The notes beneath the pieces are model-generated. The model saw only the letters and a list, made by a program, of their open reading frames with translations, made no database searches and was not told the DNA's origin. This document shows, one piece after another, positions 17,210 to 26,508 of a DNA stretch of 64,000 nucleotides (the stretch's first letter is position 1; the number at the start of each line of letters is the position of its first letter). The stretch comes from Stanieria cyanosphaera PCC 7437 (GTDB lineage: Bacteria > Cyanobacteriota > Cyanobacteriia > Cyanobacteriales > Xenococcaceae), in NCBI RefSeq assembly GCF_000317575.1, contig NC_019749.1, forward strand, positions 44,588-108,587, given 5' to 3'. The translations under genes were made by a program, and so were the position numbers.

Positions 17210-17653
17210 ATGAATTCATTGAAAAAAATATTGCAATTGTCCAAATTTCTGGCAGTTGCTCTCGTATTTTCACTCTTTTTGTTTTCTCAAAACGCGATCG
17301 CGAAAAATATTACAGGGATGTCTGCAATTGAAGAAATGTTTGAGGCAGATATTCAAGGAGGAAATTTTACCGTTGATGCTAAGGATCTAGACTTTAAAAA
17401 TAACCTCAGAGTCGGTTCTGCGGTGCTTTCCTTACCTCCAGATGAAACTGGAACGATCGAAGAAATTGCCATTACTGGACCCTCTGGAAAAATATTTGGT
17501 TGTGTAAATATAAAAGTGCAGAATGGTACTGATTTAATTAAATCCTGTGGCGGTCCAGCTTATTTAGTTCCTGGAAAGACAAAGTATTATGCAAAAGGAA
17601 GTAACTTTCAACCACAAACTGACCTAAAATTGAGAGTCAAACTATCCGAATAA
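17210..17653 (+). CDS. Exported 147-aa protein of unknown function
   Basis: The signal peptide covers residues 1-31 (F-L-A-V-A-L-V-F-S-L-F-L-F-S-Q-N-A-I-A-K). The mature part has regular beta-like strands (L-R-V-G-S-A-V-L-S-L-P, I-E-E-I-A-I-T-G-P-S-G-K) and two Cys that could form a disulphide (F-G-C-V-N, K-S-C-G-G). The AT-rich 190 bases upstream contain no other gene. No family recognised. Confidence 0.6.
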   Translation: MNSLKKILQLSKFLAVALVFSLFLFSQNAIAKNITGMSAIEEMFEADIQGGNFTVDAKDLDFKNNLRVGSAVLSLPPDETGTIEEIAITGPSGKIFGCVNIKVQNGTDLIKSCGGPAYLVPGKTKYYAKGSNFQPQTDLKLRVKLSE

Positions 17654-17788
17654 AGTAAACATAATTTAGTCGTTATTTCAGGTGCAACACTTCTGACTTA
17701 TTACACATTCAAATATGATAAGTCCGAACTGAGTTGTACTTGGAATACAATCAGCAAACTCTTCAACAATTTTAATCGAGCGAACGTA

Positions 17789-18469
17789 ATGATTCTTCAA
17801 ATTTATCCACTAGGTCATCTACTGGTTGGTTTCGCCGAGTTATTCCTTGTCGGTTGGTCAATTCGTTTATGGTTGCAATCTAAAAGTGTTGCCATGATTG
17901 TTTTACCAGTTATCTTGCTTGGAATTGGCTACGATAACTTGCTACTAGCTACTGGTACATTGGTTGGGGAAAGAGAATTATTAAAATCTCTCAGTCAAGT
18001 CCGCTTCTTAGTTCACCATCTTTTTGTACCCTTTTTGATTGTAGTGGTAGTAGAGTTGGCTCATCGCACGGAAGCAGTTTGGGCTAATAATTTTACACGC
18101 AGTTTAGCCTGGATTATCTCTTTAAGTCTTGGAGTAATAGATATCTTTAATCGATATATAGGCGCAGATTTAGAGCCGATTTACTTTGCTGGTGTACTGC
18201 GTTACACTGCCAGTCCCATCAAAGGATTACCGATTATTGCTATTGCAGTAACTTTTTTCCTTCTACTAATTAGTATTGGTATTTGGATTCGTTCTGAAGG
18301 TAGATGGTTTTGGTTATTTGTCGGTACTTTAGTTGCTCTTGGGGGTAATGCACTTCCCTTATCGACGGTGGGAACTTTACCAGGTAGTTTATCTGAATTT
18401 GTCATGACCTTAACTCTAGTTCTTACAGAGCAATATGTTCAACAGCCAAAAAATCTTGCACCTATATAA
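17789..18469 (+). CDS. Polytopic membrane protein, about seven segments
   Basis: About seven hydrophobic stretches are spread over 226 residues (for example G-H-L-L-V-G-F-A-E-L-F-L-V-G, V-L-P-V-I-L-L-G-I-G-Y, F-L-V-H-H-L-F-V-P-F-L-I-V-V-V-V). Conserved-looking polar residues sit in loops (R-F-L-V-H-H). The gene lies alone between two spacers. No transporter motif is visible and the family is not recognised. Confidence 0.6.
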   Translation: MILQIYPLGHLLVGFAELFLVGWSIRLWLQSKSVAMIVLPVILLGIGYDNLLLATGTLVGERELLKSLSQVRFLVHHLFVPFLIVVVVELAHRTEAVWANNFTRSLAWIISLSLGVIDIFNRYIGADLEPIYFAGVLRYTASPIKGLPIIAIAVTFFLLLISIGIWIRSEGRWFWLFVGTLVALGGNALPLSTVGTLPGSLSEFVMTLTLVLTEQYVQQPKNLAPI

Positions 18470-18566
18470 TTTTTAGCGAAATTAGGAGATAAAGTAAATC
18501 ATGTTTTTTATTTAAAGTTTATGTAACAAGCGAGCTAAAAACTTTTCACAACAGTAGCAAAAACAG

Positions 18567-19700
18567 ATGCCGATATATTCTTTTGAAAACCAAAATAAAC
18601 CTGAATTTGAAGCCCATTTCAAATTTCAACCACTCTCTTTTAGTTGGGTCGCTATACATCCAAACCCAAAAGGAATTATTCAATTTATTGGAGGAGCTTT
18701 ATTTGGTTCTTTTCCAACTATTTTTTACGATTTCTTCTTAAGAAAATTATTTGCAGAAGGATATACAATTATTGCGCTTCCGTTTAGATTTACCTTCGAT
18801 CATTGGTCGGTTTCTCTACAACTTTTACGAGAACATTATGTTTTACGCCAAGAGATTATCGAGAAAGTAATCGATTTACAGTATGACCCTCAAATTTATT
18901 TGGACGATGCTAATTATCTTTGGGTAGGTCATAGTTTAGGATGTAAATATATCTTGCTATTAGAGTTATTATCAGGATTTGAAGAGCCTAAGACAGATGG
19001 GTTAAATTGGGAAGAAATTTGGCAACAAATTAAACCTAATTTACCTGAATCAAATGACGAAGCTGTGCAAAAAGTTGCTCGACAACTAGAAAAGCTAAAA
19101 GATAAAATTGAAGACATTTATGATGAATGGCTAAAAATTAAAAAGACTATAGAAAAACTGGTTGGATATGGCATTGACCTTAAGGGATTGTTTATTAGAA
19201 ATGAATCTTCTTTACTCATTGCGCCAGACATTAGCGATACAAGCAGTGCTATTCCTATCGAATCAGTAGCCAAACTCATTGATAATTTAGGATTGGGTGT
19301 AAAACCTACCAAAAAACAAACACAATTATTAATCGAAAATAGTCCTTTATTCTCTCTTACAGCAATTCTTTCTTTTGAAAAAGATATGATAGCTGGCAAT
19401 CTACAAAACTTAACTGGTGATAGTGATGTTTTTTGGCTTGTCAATACTTTAAAAAATCGTTTGAGAGGAGTTAAACAGCTTAAAAATGCTTATCATCTAG
19501 AACCGCATGGACATCAAGTAGATAAATATGTAGTTGATTTTCCAGGTTCGATAATTGTTTGGTCAACTGGACTAATATTTGCACCTTTAATTGCTTTTTC
19601 TCTGCCTGCAAAGGCATTTTTTAATGAGGTGCGCAAACCTATTATTAAAAAGCTTTCAGAACGAGCAATACTTGAAGAAACAGCTATTAGCTTATTGTAG
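18567..19700 (+). CDS. DUF1350-family alpha/beta-hydrolase-like protein
   Basis: The beginning W-V-A-I-H-P-N-P-K-G-I-I-Q-F-I-G-G-A-L-F-G and Y-D-F-F-L-R-K-L-F-A-E-G-Y-T-I-I-A-L-P-F matches DUF1350, a family of cyanobacteria and plants with an alpha/beta-hydrolase fold. A nucleophile-elbow motif G-H-S-L-G is at residues 121-125 (Ser123). A long charged helical insert follows, and L-E-P-H-G-H near residue 315 could supply the catalytic His. The insert (about 140-240) makes it longer than typical plastid members. It is the first of three + strand genes encoding hydrolytic enzymes. Confidence 0.7.
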   Translation: MPIYSFENQNKPEFEAHFKFQPLSFSWVAIHPNPKGIIQFIGGALFGSFPTIFYDFFLRKLFAEGYTIIALPFRFTFDHWSVSLQLLREHYVLRQEIIEKVIDLQYDPQIYLDDANYLWVGHSLGCKYILLLELLSGFEEPKTDGLNWEEIWQQIKPNLPESNDEAVQKVARQLEKLKDKIEDIYDEWLKIKKTIEKLVGYGIDLKGLFIRNESSLLIAPDISDTSSAIPIESVAKLIDNLGLGVKPTKKQTQLLIENSPLFSLTAILSFEKDMIAGNLQNLTGDSDVFWLVNTLKNRLRGVKQLKNAYHLEPHGHQVDKYVVDFPGSIIVWSTGLIFAPLIAFSLPAKAFFNEVRKPIIKKLSERAILEETAISLL

Positions 19701-19755
19701 TAAAAGAAAATGAGTTAACTCATACTTTATATGTTTGCATCCAAAATATAATTAT

Positions 19756-22329
19756 ATGAAAATACCAGATCGAATCGAGCGGGCGGCAAGTAGAAGGGTT
19801 GAATCCGCACGCGATCGAATTCAAAATGCTAAGGAACATATCGCCAACGGTACTTCGCTCAGGGCAGAAACAGACCTAAATCGAGCTTTAGAGCGAGTGA
19901 AGGTTGTCGCTAACGTCAATGCTGCAACTGCTGCAAAAATTGTAAATTATGAAAACCCTGCCGATCTAGGACTTACAGGAGAGTCTTTACGCAAGGCAGA
20001 AGCGATTCAAGGTAATACTGCTGATTACGTCGGCGTAGCTTGGCTCGAAGCTGGGCGAATTGCCAGTAATGCCGTCGCTAGAATTATTTTCCGAGATGGT
20101 GAACCCCGAGGGACTGGATTCCTCGTATCCGATCAGTTGTTGCTGACCAACAATCATGTAATTGAAGACAAAGATCGTGCTACCGGACTGATAGTAGAAT
20201 TTCGTTATGAAATCAGATTGGGGGAAACCGCGCCCGCTCCCATCAGATTTGAACTCGACTCCAGCACTTTCTTCGTGACCGAAGATCGAGACGATCTAGA
20301 TTTTACGCTGATTGCCTTGGGTCGGCAGCTTACTCCCGGAGTAAATTTAACCGACTTTGGTTGTTGTCCGATTAGTTCCAGCAGTGCAAAGCACTCGGTG
20401 GGAGAACCAGTTACGATCGTTCAACATCCCGACGGTTATTACAAACAAGTCGTACTGCGGGAAAACCGGATCGTACATCGAGGCGATAATGTTCTACATT
20501 ACATTGCTGATACAGAAGGTGGGTCGTCGGGTTCGCCAGTTTTTAACGATGCATGGCAAGTTGTCGCACTCCATCATTGGGGATCGCCACACCGAGAGCA
20601 ATCGGCTGACACAAATGTAAATGAGGGAATTCGGATCAGTGCGATCGTCACAGAATTGCAAACGCGATCAGGCAGAATGAATAGCAGTCAGCAGCAATTA
20701 CTCCAAGAAGCGTTTAACGCTCCACCACTGCAAGATTTTGGCACTCGTATAGTCGAAATTCGCCATACTGGAGGACCTCAAGCTATTTTGCCCAATCTGC
20801 CTGTTAACATTTTGTCGAACGTTACAGATTCTGAGAGGACTGAAGAACGCGGAAGGGGCGGACCTGCTAGCCGGATCGATCCCGTCTATGCCAATCGGCG
20901 GGGTTACAACGAAAGCTTTCTAGAAAATTTTCTCGTTCCTATGCCTCAATTAAATGCTACTCAGAGCAGCAAGGCTGCACGGGTAAGAGGCATTGGTAGT
21001 AGCGACAATCCATACGAACTTAAGTATCAGCATTTTAGTGTCGTACTGAATGCAGAACGTCGAATGGCTTTCTTTTCTATTTGTAATATTGATGGGTCTA
21101 AGCGCATCAGTGTCGATCGCGATAGCGGAAAAGCTACAAGTGGGCCAGAGGCTACGGAAAATTGGGCGATCGATCCTCGCGTACCAGAAGAGAGCCAACT
21201 TAACGATGCCTTCTATCGAAGGTTGCGAAACGCTTTACGAGGTGGAGACTTCTTTGCCAGAGGACATCTGACTCGACGGGAAGATCCTAACTGGGGACGA
21301 GCCGAAACCGCCGAACGCGCCAACAATGATACATTTCACCACACCAATGCCTGCCCTCAAGTGCAGACAGCCTTCAATGGATCGCAACAAGCTTGGCAGG
21401 GAATTGAAAACTACGTTCTCAATGCTGCTGATGACTCTAACCTTCGGGTTACAGTGATTACCGGGCCAGTATTTGGGGAAGACGATCCCACGTATGACGA
21501 TGAGGAGTTTGGGACGATCGCTCTACCAAGACAGTTTTGGAAAATTGTCGCTCGCGTAGAAGACGATAAACCGCTAGTTATTGCTATTTTGGCGGATCAG
21601 AGCGAAGCTATGGATTTGCTATTTGCGGCGCGGCGCGATGCTCGCGAAGCTATCTGGGATTGGCCTGCTCGGCTCAGTAAAGACTACATTTCAACTGTCA
21701 CCACGATCGAGGAATTGACGGGACTCGACTTTGGAAATCTTGCCAATTATGACGTTTATGCCCAGGAGACCAGAGAAAATCGGTTATTGGTGACTTCGCC
21801 CGAAACGCTTTTCCTCCGTCGCTTCTCTGTCGCCGGACATGGATTTGGTCGCTATACTTCGATCAGTGAGTTCCTTGATCGCTGGGAGAGGCGAAAGCAG
21901 ACCGTCGATACTGCTGAAGAATCAGCAGTACAGAAAAGAACCCCTCCCAAGCCCAAAAAGCGCGAACGGAAAATAGTCGAGATTGAGGCTAGAGTGGCTC
22001 GCGTATTTGCCGACGATCTCAATGGAGCCAAACACCAGCAATTTACGATCGTTCCTAATAAATGGATTTCTGGAACCGAAGCAGCAAAAGCTGAGGTTGA
22101 GGAAGCAAGGGAAAATGGGCAAGAAGTCAGGGTAGCAATTCGATTTGGCGACAGTCGAGGTCTGGCAGATCGCGTTCCGGGTATCCGTGAAAATGTCGAA
22201 CTGAAACTCAAAGGTGAGTGGATTTCCGCACGGGATGCTTTCGATGTGGGTGGGGAAGATATTCCCGTACTCCACTTTACTCACGATCCGATCGGTTGGA
22301 TCTGCACGTCCGATGATTGCTTCAGTTAA
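19756..22329 (+). CDS. Trypsin-like serine protease fused to DNA/RNA non-specific nuclease
   Basis: An ATG at 19756 is preferred over a TTG 21 bases upstream. Residues 1-90 are charged and helical. The protease triad is His134 (L-T-N-N-H-V-I), Asp182 (D-D-L-D-F-T-L-I) and Ser258 (G-G-S-S-G-S-P-V). After a linker comes a NUC-type nuclease with A-R-G-H504-L-T-R-R-E-D and later T-N-A-C-P-Q. The usual D-R-G-H motif reads A-R-G-H here, so activity needs testing. A further 140 residues (about 720-857) form a third, basic domain with an E-I-E-A-R-V-A-R-V strand. There is no signal peptide. Such fusions are known from bacterial conflict systems, where proteolysis may release the nuclease (inference). 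It is less AT-rich than the island downstream. Confidence 0.85.
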   Translation: MKIPDRIERAASRRVESARDRIQNAKEHIANGTSLRAETDLNRALERVKVVANVNAATAAKIVNYENPADLGLTGESLRKAEAIQGNTADYVGVAWLEAGRIASNAVARIIFRDGEPRGTGFLVSDQLLLTNNHVIEDKDRATGLIVEFRYEIRLGETAPAPIRFELDSSTFFVTEDRDDLDFTLIALGRQLTPGVNLTDFGCCPISSSSAKHSVGEPVTIVQHPDGYYKQVVLRENRIVHRGDNVLHYIADTEGGSSGSPVFNDAWQVVALHHWGSPHREQSADTNVNEGIRISAIVTELQTRSGRMNSSQQQLLQEAFNAPPLQDFGTRIVEIRHTGGPQAILPNLPVNILSNVTDSERTEERGRGGPASRIDPVYANRRGYNESFLENFLVPMPQLNATQSSKAARVRGIGSSDNPYELKYQHFSVVLNAERRMAFFSICNIDGSKRISVDRDSGKATSGPEATENWAIDPRVPEESQLNDAFYRRLRNALRGGDFFARGHLTRREDPNWGRAETAERANNDTFHHTNACPQVQTAFNGSQQAWQGIENYVLNAADDSNLRVTVITGPVFGEDDPTYDDEEFGTIALPRQFWKIVARVEDDKPLVIAILADQSEAMDLLFAARRDAREAIWDWPARLSKDYISTVTTIEELTGLDFGNLANYDVYAQETRENRLLVTSPETLFLRRFSVAGHGFGRYTSISEFLDRWERRKQTVDTAEESAVQKRTPPKPKKRERKIVEIEARVARVFADDLNGAKHQQFTIVPNKWISGTEAAKAEVEEARENGQEVRVAIRFGDSRGLADRVPGIRENVELKLKGEWISARDAFDVGGEDIPVLHFTHDPIGWICTSDDCFS

Positions 22330-22362
22330 TTGTTAGTTCTTAATCATTATCATTAACTGAAG
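22320..22362. other. 10-bp inverted repeat at the protease-nuclease stop codon
   Basis: CTTCAGTTAA at 22320-22329 contains the stop codon and pairs with TTAACTGAAG at 22353-22362. There is no T tract, so it may dampen read-through or stabilise the mRNA end between the fusion gene and the metalloprotease gene. Confidence 0.4.
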
Positions 22363-22415
22363 TTGGATACGCGATCAAATCCTTATTTTTTAAAATTTCA
22401 ACATAAAGGTGATAT

Positions 22416-23195
22416 ATGACAAATAACCCCACAAACGAAAACCAGCCAAATAATGATTTGGCACAAACCAATGAATTTGAGTTGCTCACTCCAGAAGAGA
22501 TAGCTCAAAAATCAAACTCCCAAGTTCATGTCTTTGGTGACGGAGTAGTGTGCGACACCGAACCCAGATATATCGAACCACGTGGACCCGAAATTGTCCT
22601 TGATGCCACAAACGGATTTATTCCACTTTGGGAAAAAAATACAACGTTGCGGTGGCGATTTCAACAACGCTCTTTCCTCGCCTTCAGAAATCCAGAAGCG
22701 GCTAAAGCATCGATTAGAAGACTGTTTGACCGTGCTTTCAGTGCTTGGGGTGATGCTGCTCCGATTAAATTTGAAGAGAATAGCCAATTATGGGACTTCG
22801 AGATCTTAGTCAGAAGAAATGATGAGTGCGATCGCAACGGGTGCGTATTAGCAAGTGCTTTTTTCCCAAACCCATTCCAAAATAATCAATTAGTGATTTA
22901 CCCGCAGATGCTCGCTCGGACTGAGCAAACGCAGGTTAACACGCTAATTCATGAAATCGGTCATATCTTTGGATTGCGGCACTTCTTTGCCAAAATCAGC
23001 GAAACTGATGCTCCCAGCGTAGTTTTTGGGGTAGACAGAGAAGTAAGCATCATGAATTATGGCCCTAAAAGTCAGTTAACCGACGATGATAAGGCAGATC
23101 TCAAACGCCTGTACGAACTGGTATGGAGCGGTCAGTTAACGAAGATTAATCAAATTCCAATTAGATCGATAAAAGCATTTCATACAACTTTCTAG
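22416..23195 (+). CDS. Matrixin-like zinc metalloprotease (metzincin)
   Basis: The extended zinc motif H179-E-I-G-H183-x-x-G-x-x-H189 is followed by the Met-turn I-M-N-Y-G, the hallmark of metzincins of the matrixin branch. Residues before it (L-R-W-R-F-Q and F-S-A-W-G-D-A-A-P-I-K-F) match the matrixin core where substrate strands form. Two Cys (E-C-D-R-N-G-C) lie ahead of the zinc site. The N-terminus is acidic and has no signal peptide. It starts 86 bases after the protease-nuclease gene on the same strand, so the two may act together. Confidence 0.82.
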   Translation: MTNNPTNENQPNNDLAQTNEFELLTPEEIAQKSNSQVHVFGDGVVCDTEPRYIEPRGPEIVLDATNGFIPLWEKNTTLRWRFQQRSFLAFRNPEAAKASIRRLFDRAFSAWGDAAPIKFEENSQLWDFEILVRRNDECDRNGCVLASAFFPNPFQNNQLVIYPQMLARTEQTQVNTLIHEIGHIFGLRHFFAKISETDAPSVVFGVDREVSIMNYGPKSQLTDDDKADLKRLYELVWSGQLTKINQIPIRSIKAFHTTF

Positions 23196-23387
23196 ATCTA
23201 ATTCAGTTCGATCGTTTTACATCGAAAGTTCGATCTCGGAAACTTTTACTTCATCTTAGACGACGAAATTGCTTTCACCGTATGAGAGTAGGAAGATACT
23301 GTTGGCGAAAGTAATCAACCTGAGTTTGGGATAAGAAAAGGAGGGAGTAGTAAGCTGAAAATGTAATTGATTCAGCACTCCCATCCC

Positions 23388-23690
23388 ATGTTCATTTTAG
23401 AAGAATTGTTTTGTGACCTAGACGATTTCTGTCTCAGTTTTGAACCTCAATGGCGATCCCGCAGGGAGCTGCTTCGCAGACCGCAACAATTATCTCAAGG
23501 ACTAAAAATTCGTAGACGCTCCCTTCAAATGAGTCTGAGTGAAATTATGATAATATTAATTGCGTTTCATTAAAGTTATTACCGTAATTTCAAGAGTTAT
23601 TATTTGGCTCATGTCTGTGTTTACTGAGGGAGAGCCGAGATACGGATACTGTGATACTGTTGGCAAATTCAAAAACACACTTTCAAGCGA
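23388..23690 (+). pseudogene. IS982-family transposase remnant
   Basis: ATG at 23388 starts M-F-I-L-E-E-L-F-C-D-L-D-D-F-C, then M-S-L-S-E-I-M-I-I-L-I-A-F-H, both typical of the N-terminus of IS982 transposases. A TAA at 23571 replaces the expected Gln. The same frame continues S-Y-Y-R-N-F-K-S-Y-Y-L-A-H-V-C-V-Y and then has two more stops before homology is lost. A hairpin repeat (GCGATCCCGCAGGG...CAGACCGC, about 23454-23485) is inserted near the start. The catalytic domain is missing. Confidence 0.75.
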
Positions 23691-23705
23691 TCGCTTATCG
23701 CAAAG

Positions 23706-23786
23706 ATGAACAATGAGAAAGTACCAGTTGAAGAGATATTGAAGGTTTTGAGTAATAAAGGTAAGAGGAAAGATAAAATTCTCTAA
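23706..23786 (+). pseudogene. Fragment resembling the end of the Mom-like protein's basic module
   Basis: A 26-codon frame (E-K-V-P-V-E-E-I-L-K-V-L) matches the C-terminal pattern E-K-V-A-V-R-K-I-L-E-V-L of the protein encoded at 12384-14165. It appears to be a relic of a second copy. The rest of 23196-23894 holds only the IS982 remnant and spacer. Confidence 0.35.
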
Positions 23787-23894
23787 TCTACGATAAAAAC
23801 TATTTTGCAAAAGGTCTAATATTTATTGTTACACTACCAACTCTTCGCCCAACAAAGGTTTAATTAAGCTTCAGTTGACACGCTTCTAATACTC

Positions 23895-24812
23895 TCAGCC
23901 TACGATATCTGATTGTTTTAATGCAGTTATTAACTCTTTCATAAACTCCACAAACACACGAACTTTCGCTGAAAGATATTGCTTTTGCGGATACAGTATA
24001 GAGATTGGTAACTCAGTCTGGGGAATATAGTCTTGAAGAATCGGTTGAAGTTCGCCTCGCGCGACTGCGATCGCCGCCATAAACTTTGGCATTTGCGCTA
24101 CTCCTGCACCCTGAATCACCATATCCAAAACGACTTCTGAGTTGTCGAAGCGCAGGTAAGCATCTACCGGAAGCTCCATTGATTTTCCGTCTCGTTCAAA
24201 CTTCCAATTTACGTCTCGTCGAGTCTGTGGAAAGATAAAGTTGACACAGCGATGCTGCGATAGTTCAGCAGGGGTTGTCGGTATCCCATATTGAGCTAGA
24301 TACTGTGGCGAAGCATAGGTCGTGTATTGCGTATTTGCTAGGTGCTGCATGATTAAGCTACTATCACTGGGCACTCCGACTCGTACTACTGCATCAATGT
24401 TTTCTTCAATCGGGTTCACGAAGCGATCGTTAAACGAAACATTCAAACTTAGCTCAGGATAACGTGCTGCAAATTGCATCAACGCCGGAGCAATGTGCAG
24501 TTTGCCAAACGTAAAGCTTAAATCTAACCGCAACGTTCCAGTCGGTCTAGATTGTGACTGCTTGATTTCTAGTTCAGCTTCTTCCAAATCATTGAGAATG
24601 TGTCGAGCGCGTTTATAGAATTGTTCGCCGTCTTCAGTTAGGGTCAAACTGCGAGTCGTGCGCTGTAGCAAGCGTACTCCTAATTCGTCTTCTAATCGTA
24701 ATACAGCGCGACTCACGGCTGATGGAGCCATGCCTAGGTGTCTAGCTGTTTTAGAAAAGCTGCCACTTTGAGCAGACTGTATGAAAATCATCAAGCTTTT
24801 GAGTTTATCCAT
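23895..24812 (-). CDS. LysR-family transcriptional regulator
   Basis: Residues 1-60 form the LysR winged helix (S-G-S-F-S-K-T-A-R-H-L-G-M-A-P-S-A-V-S-R), followed by the linker helix and a periplasmic-binding-like effector domain to residue 305, a full-length protein. It is transcribed away from the NmrA-like gene at 24942 with 129 bases between starts. This is the usual arrangement where the regulator controls the divergent operon and itself. Confidence 0.92.
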   Translation of the reverse strand: MDKLKSLMIFIQSAQSGSFSKTARHLGMAPSAVSRAVLRLEDELGVRLLQRTTRSLTLTEDGEQFYKRARHILNDLEEAELEIKQSQSRPTGTLRLDLSFTFGKLHIAPALMQFAARYPELSLNVSFNDRFVNPIEENIDAVVRVGVPSDSSLIMQHLANTQYTTYASPQYLAQYGIPTTPAELSQHRCVNFIFPQTRRDVNWKFERDGKSMELPVDAYLRFDNSEVVLDMVIQGAGVAQMPKFMAAIAVARGELQPILQDYIPQTELPISILYPQKQYLSAKVRVFVEFMKELITALKQSDIVG

Positions 24813-24941
24813 CGCTGCCTTTTAATTTTTGAACTTTTTGCATAACTGTTTTGAATTTTAACTACTTTTTTTCTATTTATTCACAAGTTAGATTAAAGCC
24901 AGATAACTTTCAAAGCCACCAACAAGCGTGAGCAATCGAAT

Positions 24942-25805
24942 ATGACACAGCTTAGTAACACAGAACAAATCATTTTAGTGACTGGAGCGACAGGCAATCA
25001 GGGCGGTGCAGTAGCGCGCCATCTTTTACAGCGCGGTAAATTTAAGGTGCGTGCGCTGGTACGCGATCCGAATAAGCGTGCGGCTCAGGTACTTCAGCAA
25101 GCAGGTGCAGAACTAACGGTTGGAGATTTTAGCGATCGGGTCTCCCTCGACCGGGCAATGCAAGGAGTCGCGGGTATTTTTTCAATGCAGGACTTCCGAG
25201 GCGGAGCGGAAACCGAAATTTGTGAGGGTAAAGCGGTTGCAGATGCGGCAAAAGCAGCAAACATCCAACATTTTGTCTATAGCTCAGTCGGCAGCGCAGA
25301 ACGTAATACAGGCATTCCACACTTTGACAGCAAGTTTCAAGTCGAGGAGTACATTCGAGCGATCGGACTGCCTCATACGATTCTGCGTCCTGTGTTCTTC
25401 TTTTATAACTACAACATGTTGCGCCCAGTAGTGGAATCGGGAACGCTTCCCCAACCGCTTCGCCCTGACACCAAATTACAGCAACTCTCTGAAGAAGATT
25501 ATGGGGCAATGGTCGCCCTAGTGTTTGAACGCCCTGCCGACTTCTTAGGTCGCGAAATAGAAGTTGCCAGTGTCGAAATGACGATGACTGAAATTTCAGC
25601 AGCGTTTAGCCGAGTACTCGCAAAAAACGTCGAGTACCAGCAAATTCCATTTGAGGCGTTCGAGCAGCAAGTTGGAGCCGAACTCACGACGATGTATCGC
25701 TGGTTTGAAGCAGTCGGCTACGAGGCAGATCTCGCTCAATTGAAACGCGATTTCCCTAAGTTGAGCGATTTTGACTCTTATTTGCGCGATCGCGGTTGGG
25801 CATAA
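24942..25805 (+). CDS. NmrA-like NAD(P)-binding oxidoreductase
   Basis: The N-terminus I-L-V-T-G-A-T-G-N-Q-G-G-A-V-A-R-H-L-L carries the GxxGxxG dinucleotide site of the NmrA/atypical short-chain dehydrogenase group. V-R-A-L-V-R-D-P-N-K follows, with R that favours NADP. The Y-S-S-V-G segment and I-L-R-P-V-F-F are conserved structural parts. The length of 287 residues is normal. It lies divergent to the LysR gene and 49 bases before a second related gene, probably as an operon. Substrate unknown. Confidence 0.85.
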   Translation: MTQLSNTEQIILVTGATGNQGGAVARHLLQRGKFKVRALVRDPNKRAAQVLQQAGAELTVGDFSDRVSLDRAMQGVAGIFSMQDFRGGAETEICEGKAVADAAKAANIQHFVYSSVGSAERNTGIPHFDSKFQVEEYIRAIGLPHTILRPVFFFYNYNMLRPVVESGTLPQPLRPDTKLQQLSEEDYGAMVALVFERPADFLGREIEVASVEMTMTEISAAFSRVLAKNVEYQQIPFEAFEQQVGAELTTMYRWFEAVGYEADLAQLKRDFPKLSDFDSYLRDRGWA

Positions 25806-25854
25806 CCAGTCAAAAGCATTTCCAAAAGTAAACCCTAAAACACATAAGAAAAAG

Positions 25855-26508
25855 ATGAACGTTCTAATTATTGGTGCGACAGGCCCGACTGGACAAAAAC
25901 TCGTGCAACAAGCCCTAGCTCAGGGACACGAAGTAACTGTGCTAGTTCGCAATCCTGACAAGTTTGAGCAACCCGATGACTCTACAGAGGGAACGGCTTC
26001 GCTTCCCTTGCACGTTTTGAAGGGCGATGTCCTCGATCCTGATTCTTTGCAAACTGCAATGTCTGGTCAGCAAGCTGTTGTGAGTTCATTGGGCAGTAAA
26101 CTTAGCCGCAAACCTATCACTCTACTTTCTGAGGGAACAAAAAACCTGATTCAAGCGATGCAGCAGCAAGGGGTGCGGCGGTTGGTTTGTATCACAGGTC
26201 TGGGTGCAGGAGATAGCAAAGGACACGGTGGGTTCATCTATGACAGGCTGATTTTACCACTGTTGCTTAAAGAAATTTACAAAGACAAAGACCGTCAAGA
26301 AGCCGTGGTTCGCGACAGCAGTTTGGATTGGACTATTGTTCGTCCCGCTCCATTCCACAATGGAGCAGCGACTGGTAACTATCGCGTTTTTACTGACCTA
26401 ATTAATGTGACCGCTAGTAAAATATCCCGTGCTGACACCGCAGCCTTTGTCCTGAAACAACTGAGTGACGATCTCTATCTACACCAAACCCCGCTGATTT
26501 CTGAGTGA
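25855..26508 (+). CDS. NAD(P)H-binding atypical SDR protein
   Basis: ATG at 25855 gives M-N-V-L-I-I-G-A-T-G-P-T-G-Q-K-L-V-Q-Q-A-L, the nucleotide-binding motif. The frame is open further upstream to 25771, but that part overlaps the previous gene and has no family likeness. V-C-I-T-G-L-G-A-G-D-S and D-W-T-I-V-R-P-A match small NAD(P)H-binding proteins of about 210-220 residues. A short hairpin repeat (25988-26007) adds a few residues in a surface loop. It is likely co-regulated with the upstream NmrA-like gene by the LysR protein. Confidence 0.82.
   Translation: MNVLIIGATGPTGQKLVQQALAQGHEVTVLVRNPDKFEQPDDSTEGTASLPLHVLKGDVLDPDSLQTAMSGQQAVVSSLGSKLSRKPITLLSEGTKNLIQAMQQQGVRRLVCITGLGAGDSKGHGGFIYDRLILPLLLKEIYKDKDRQEAVVRDSSLDWTIVRPAPFHNGAATGNYRVFTDLINVTASKISRADTAAFVLKQLSDDLYLHQTPLISE
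25988..26007. repeat. Short hairpin repeat in the SDR gene
   Basis: GGGAA and TTCCC flank CGGCTTCGC. The segment codes for a few residues in frame and looks like the dispersed GC hairpins elsewhere in the window. Confidence 0.4.

Noticed and set aside
21852..22284. Two overlapping minus-strand frames above 110 codons within the protease-nuclease gene
   Set aside because: They lie fully inside a well-supported gene and have no conserved pattern.
25129..25509. Minus-strand 126-codon frame opposite the NmrA-like gene
   Set aside because: Cys/Leu/Arg-rich shadow of a strong reading frame.
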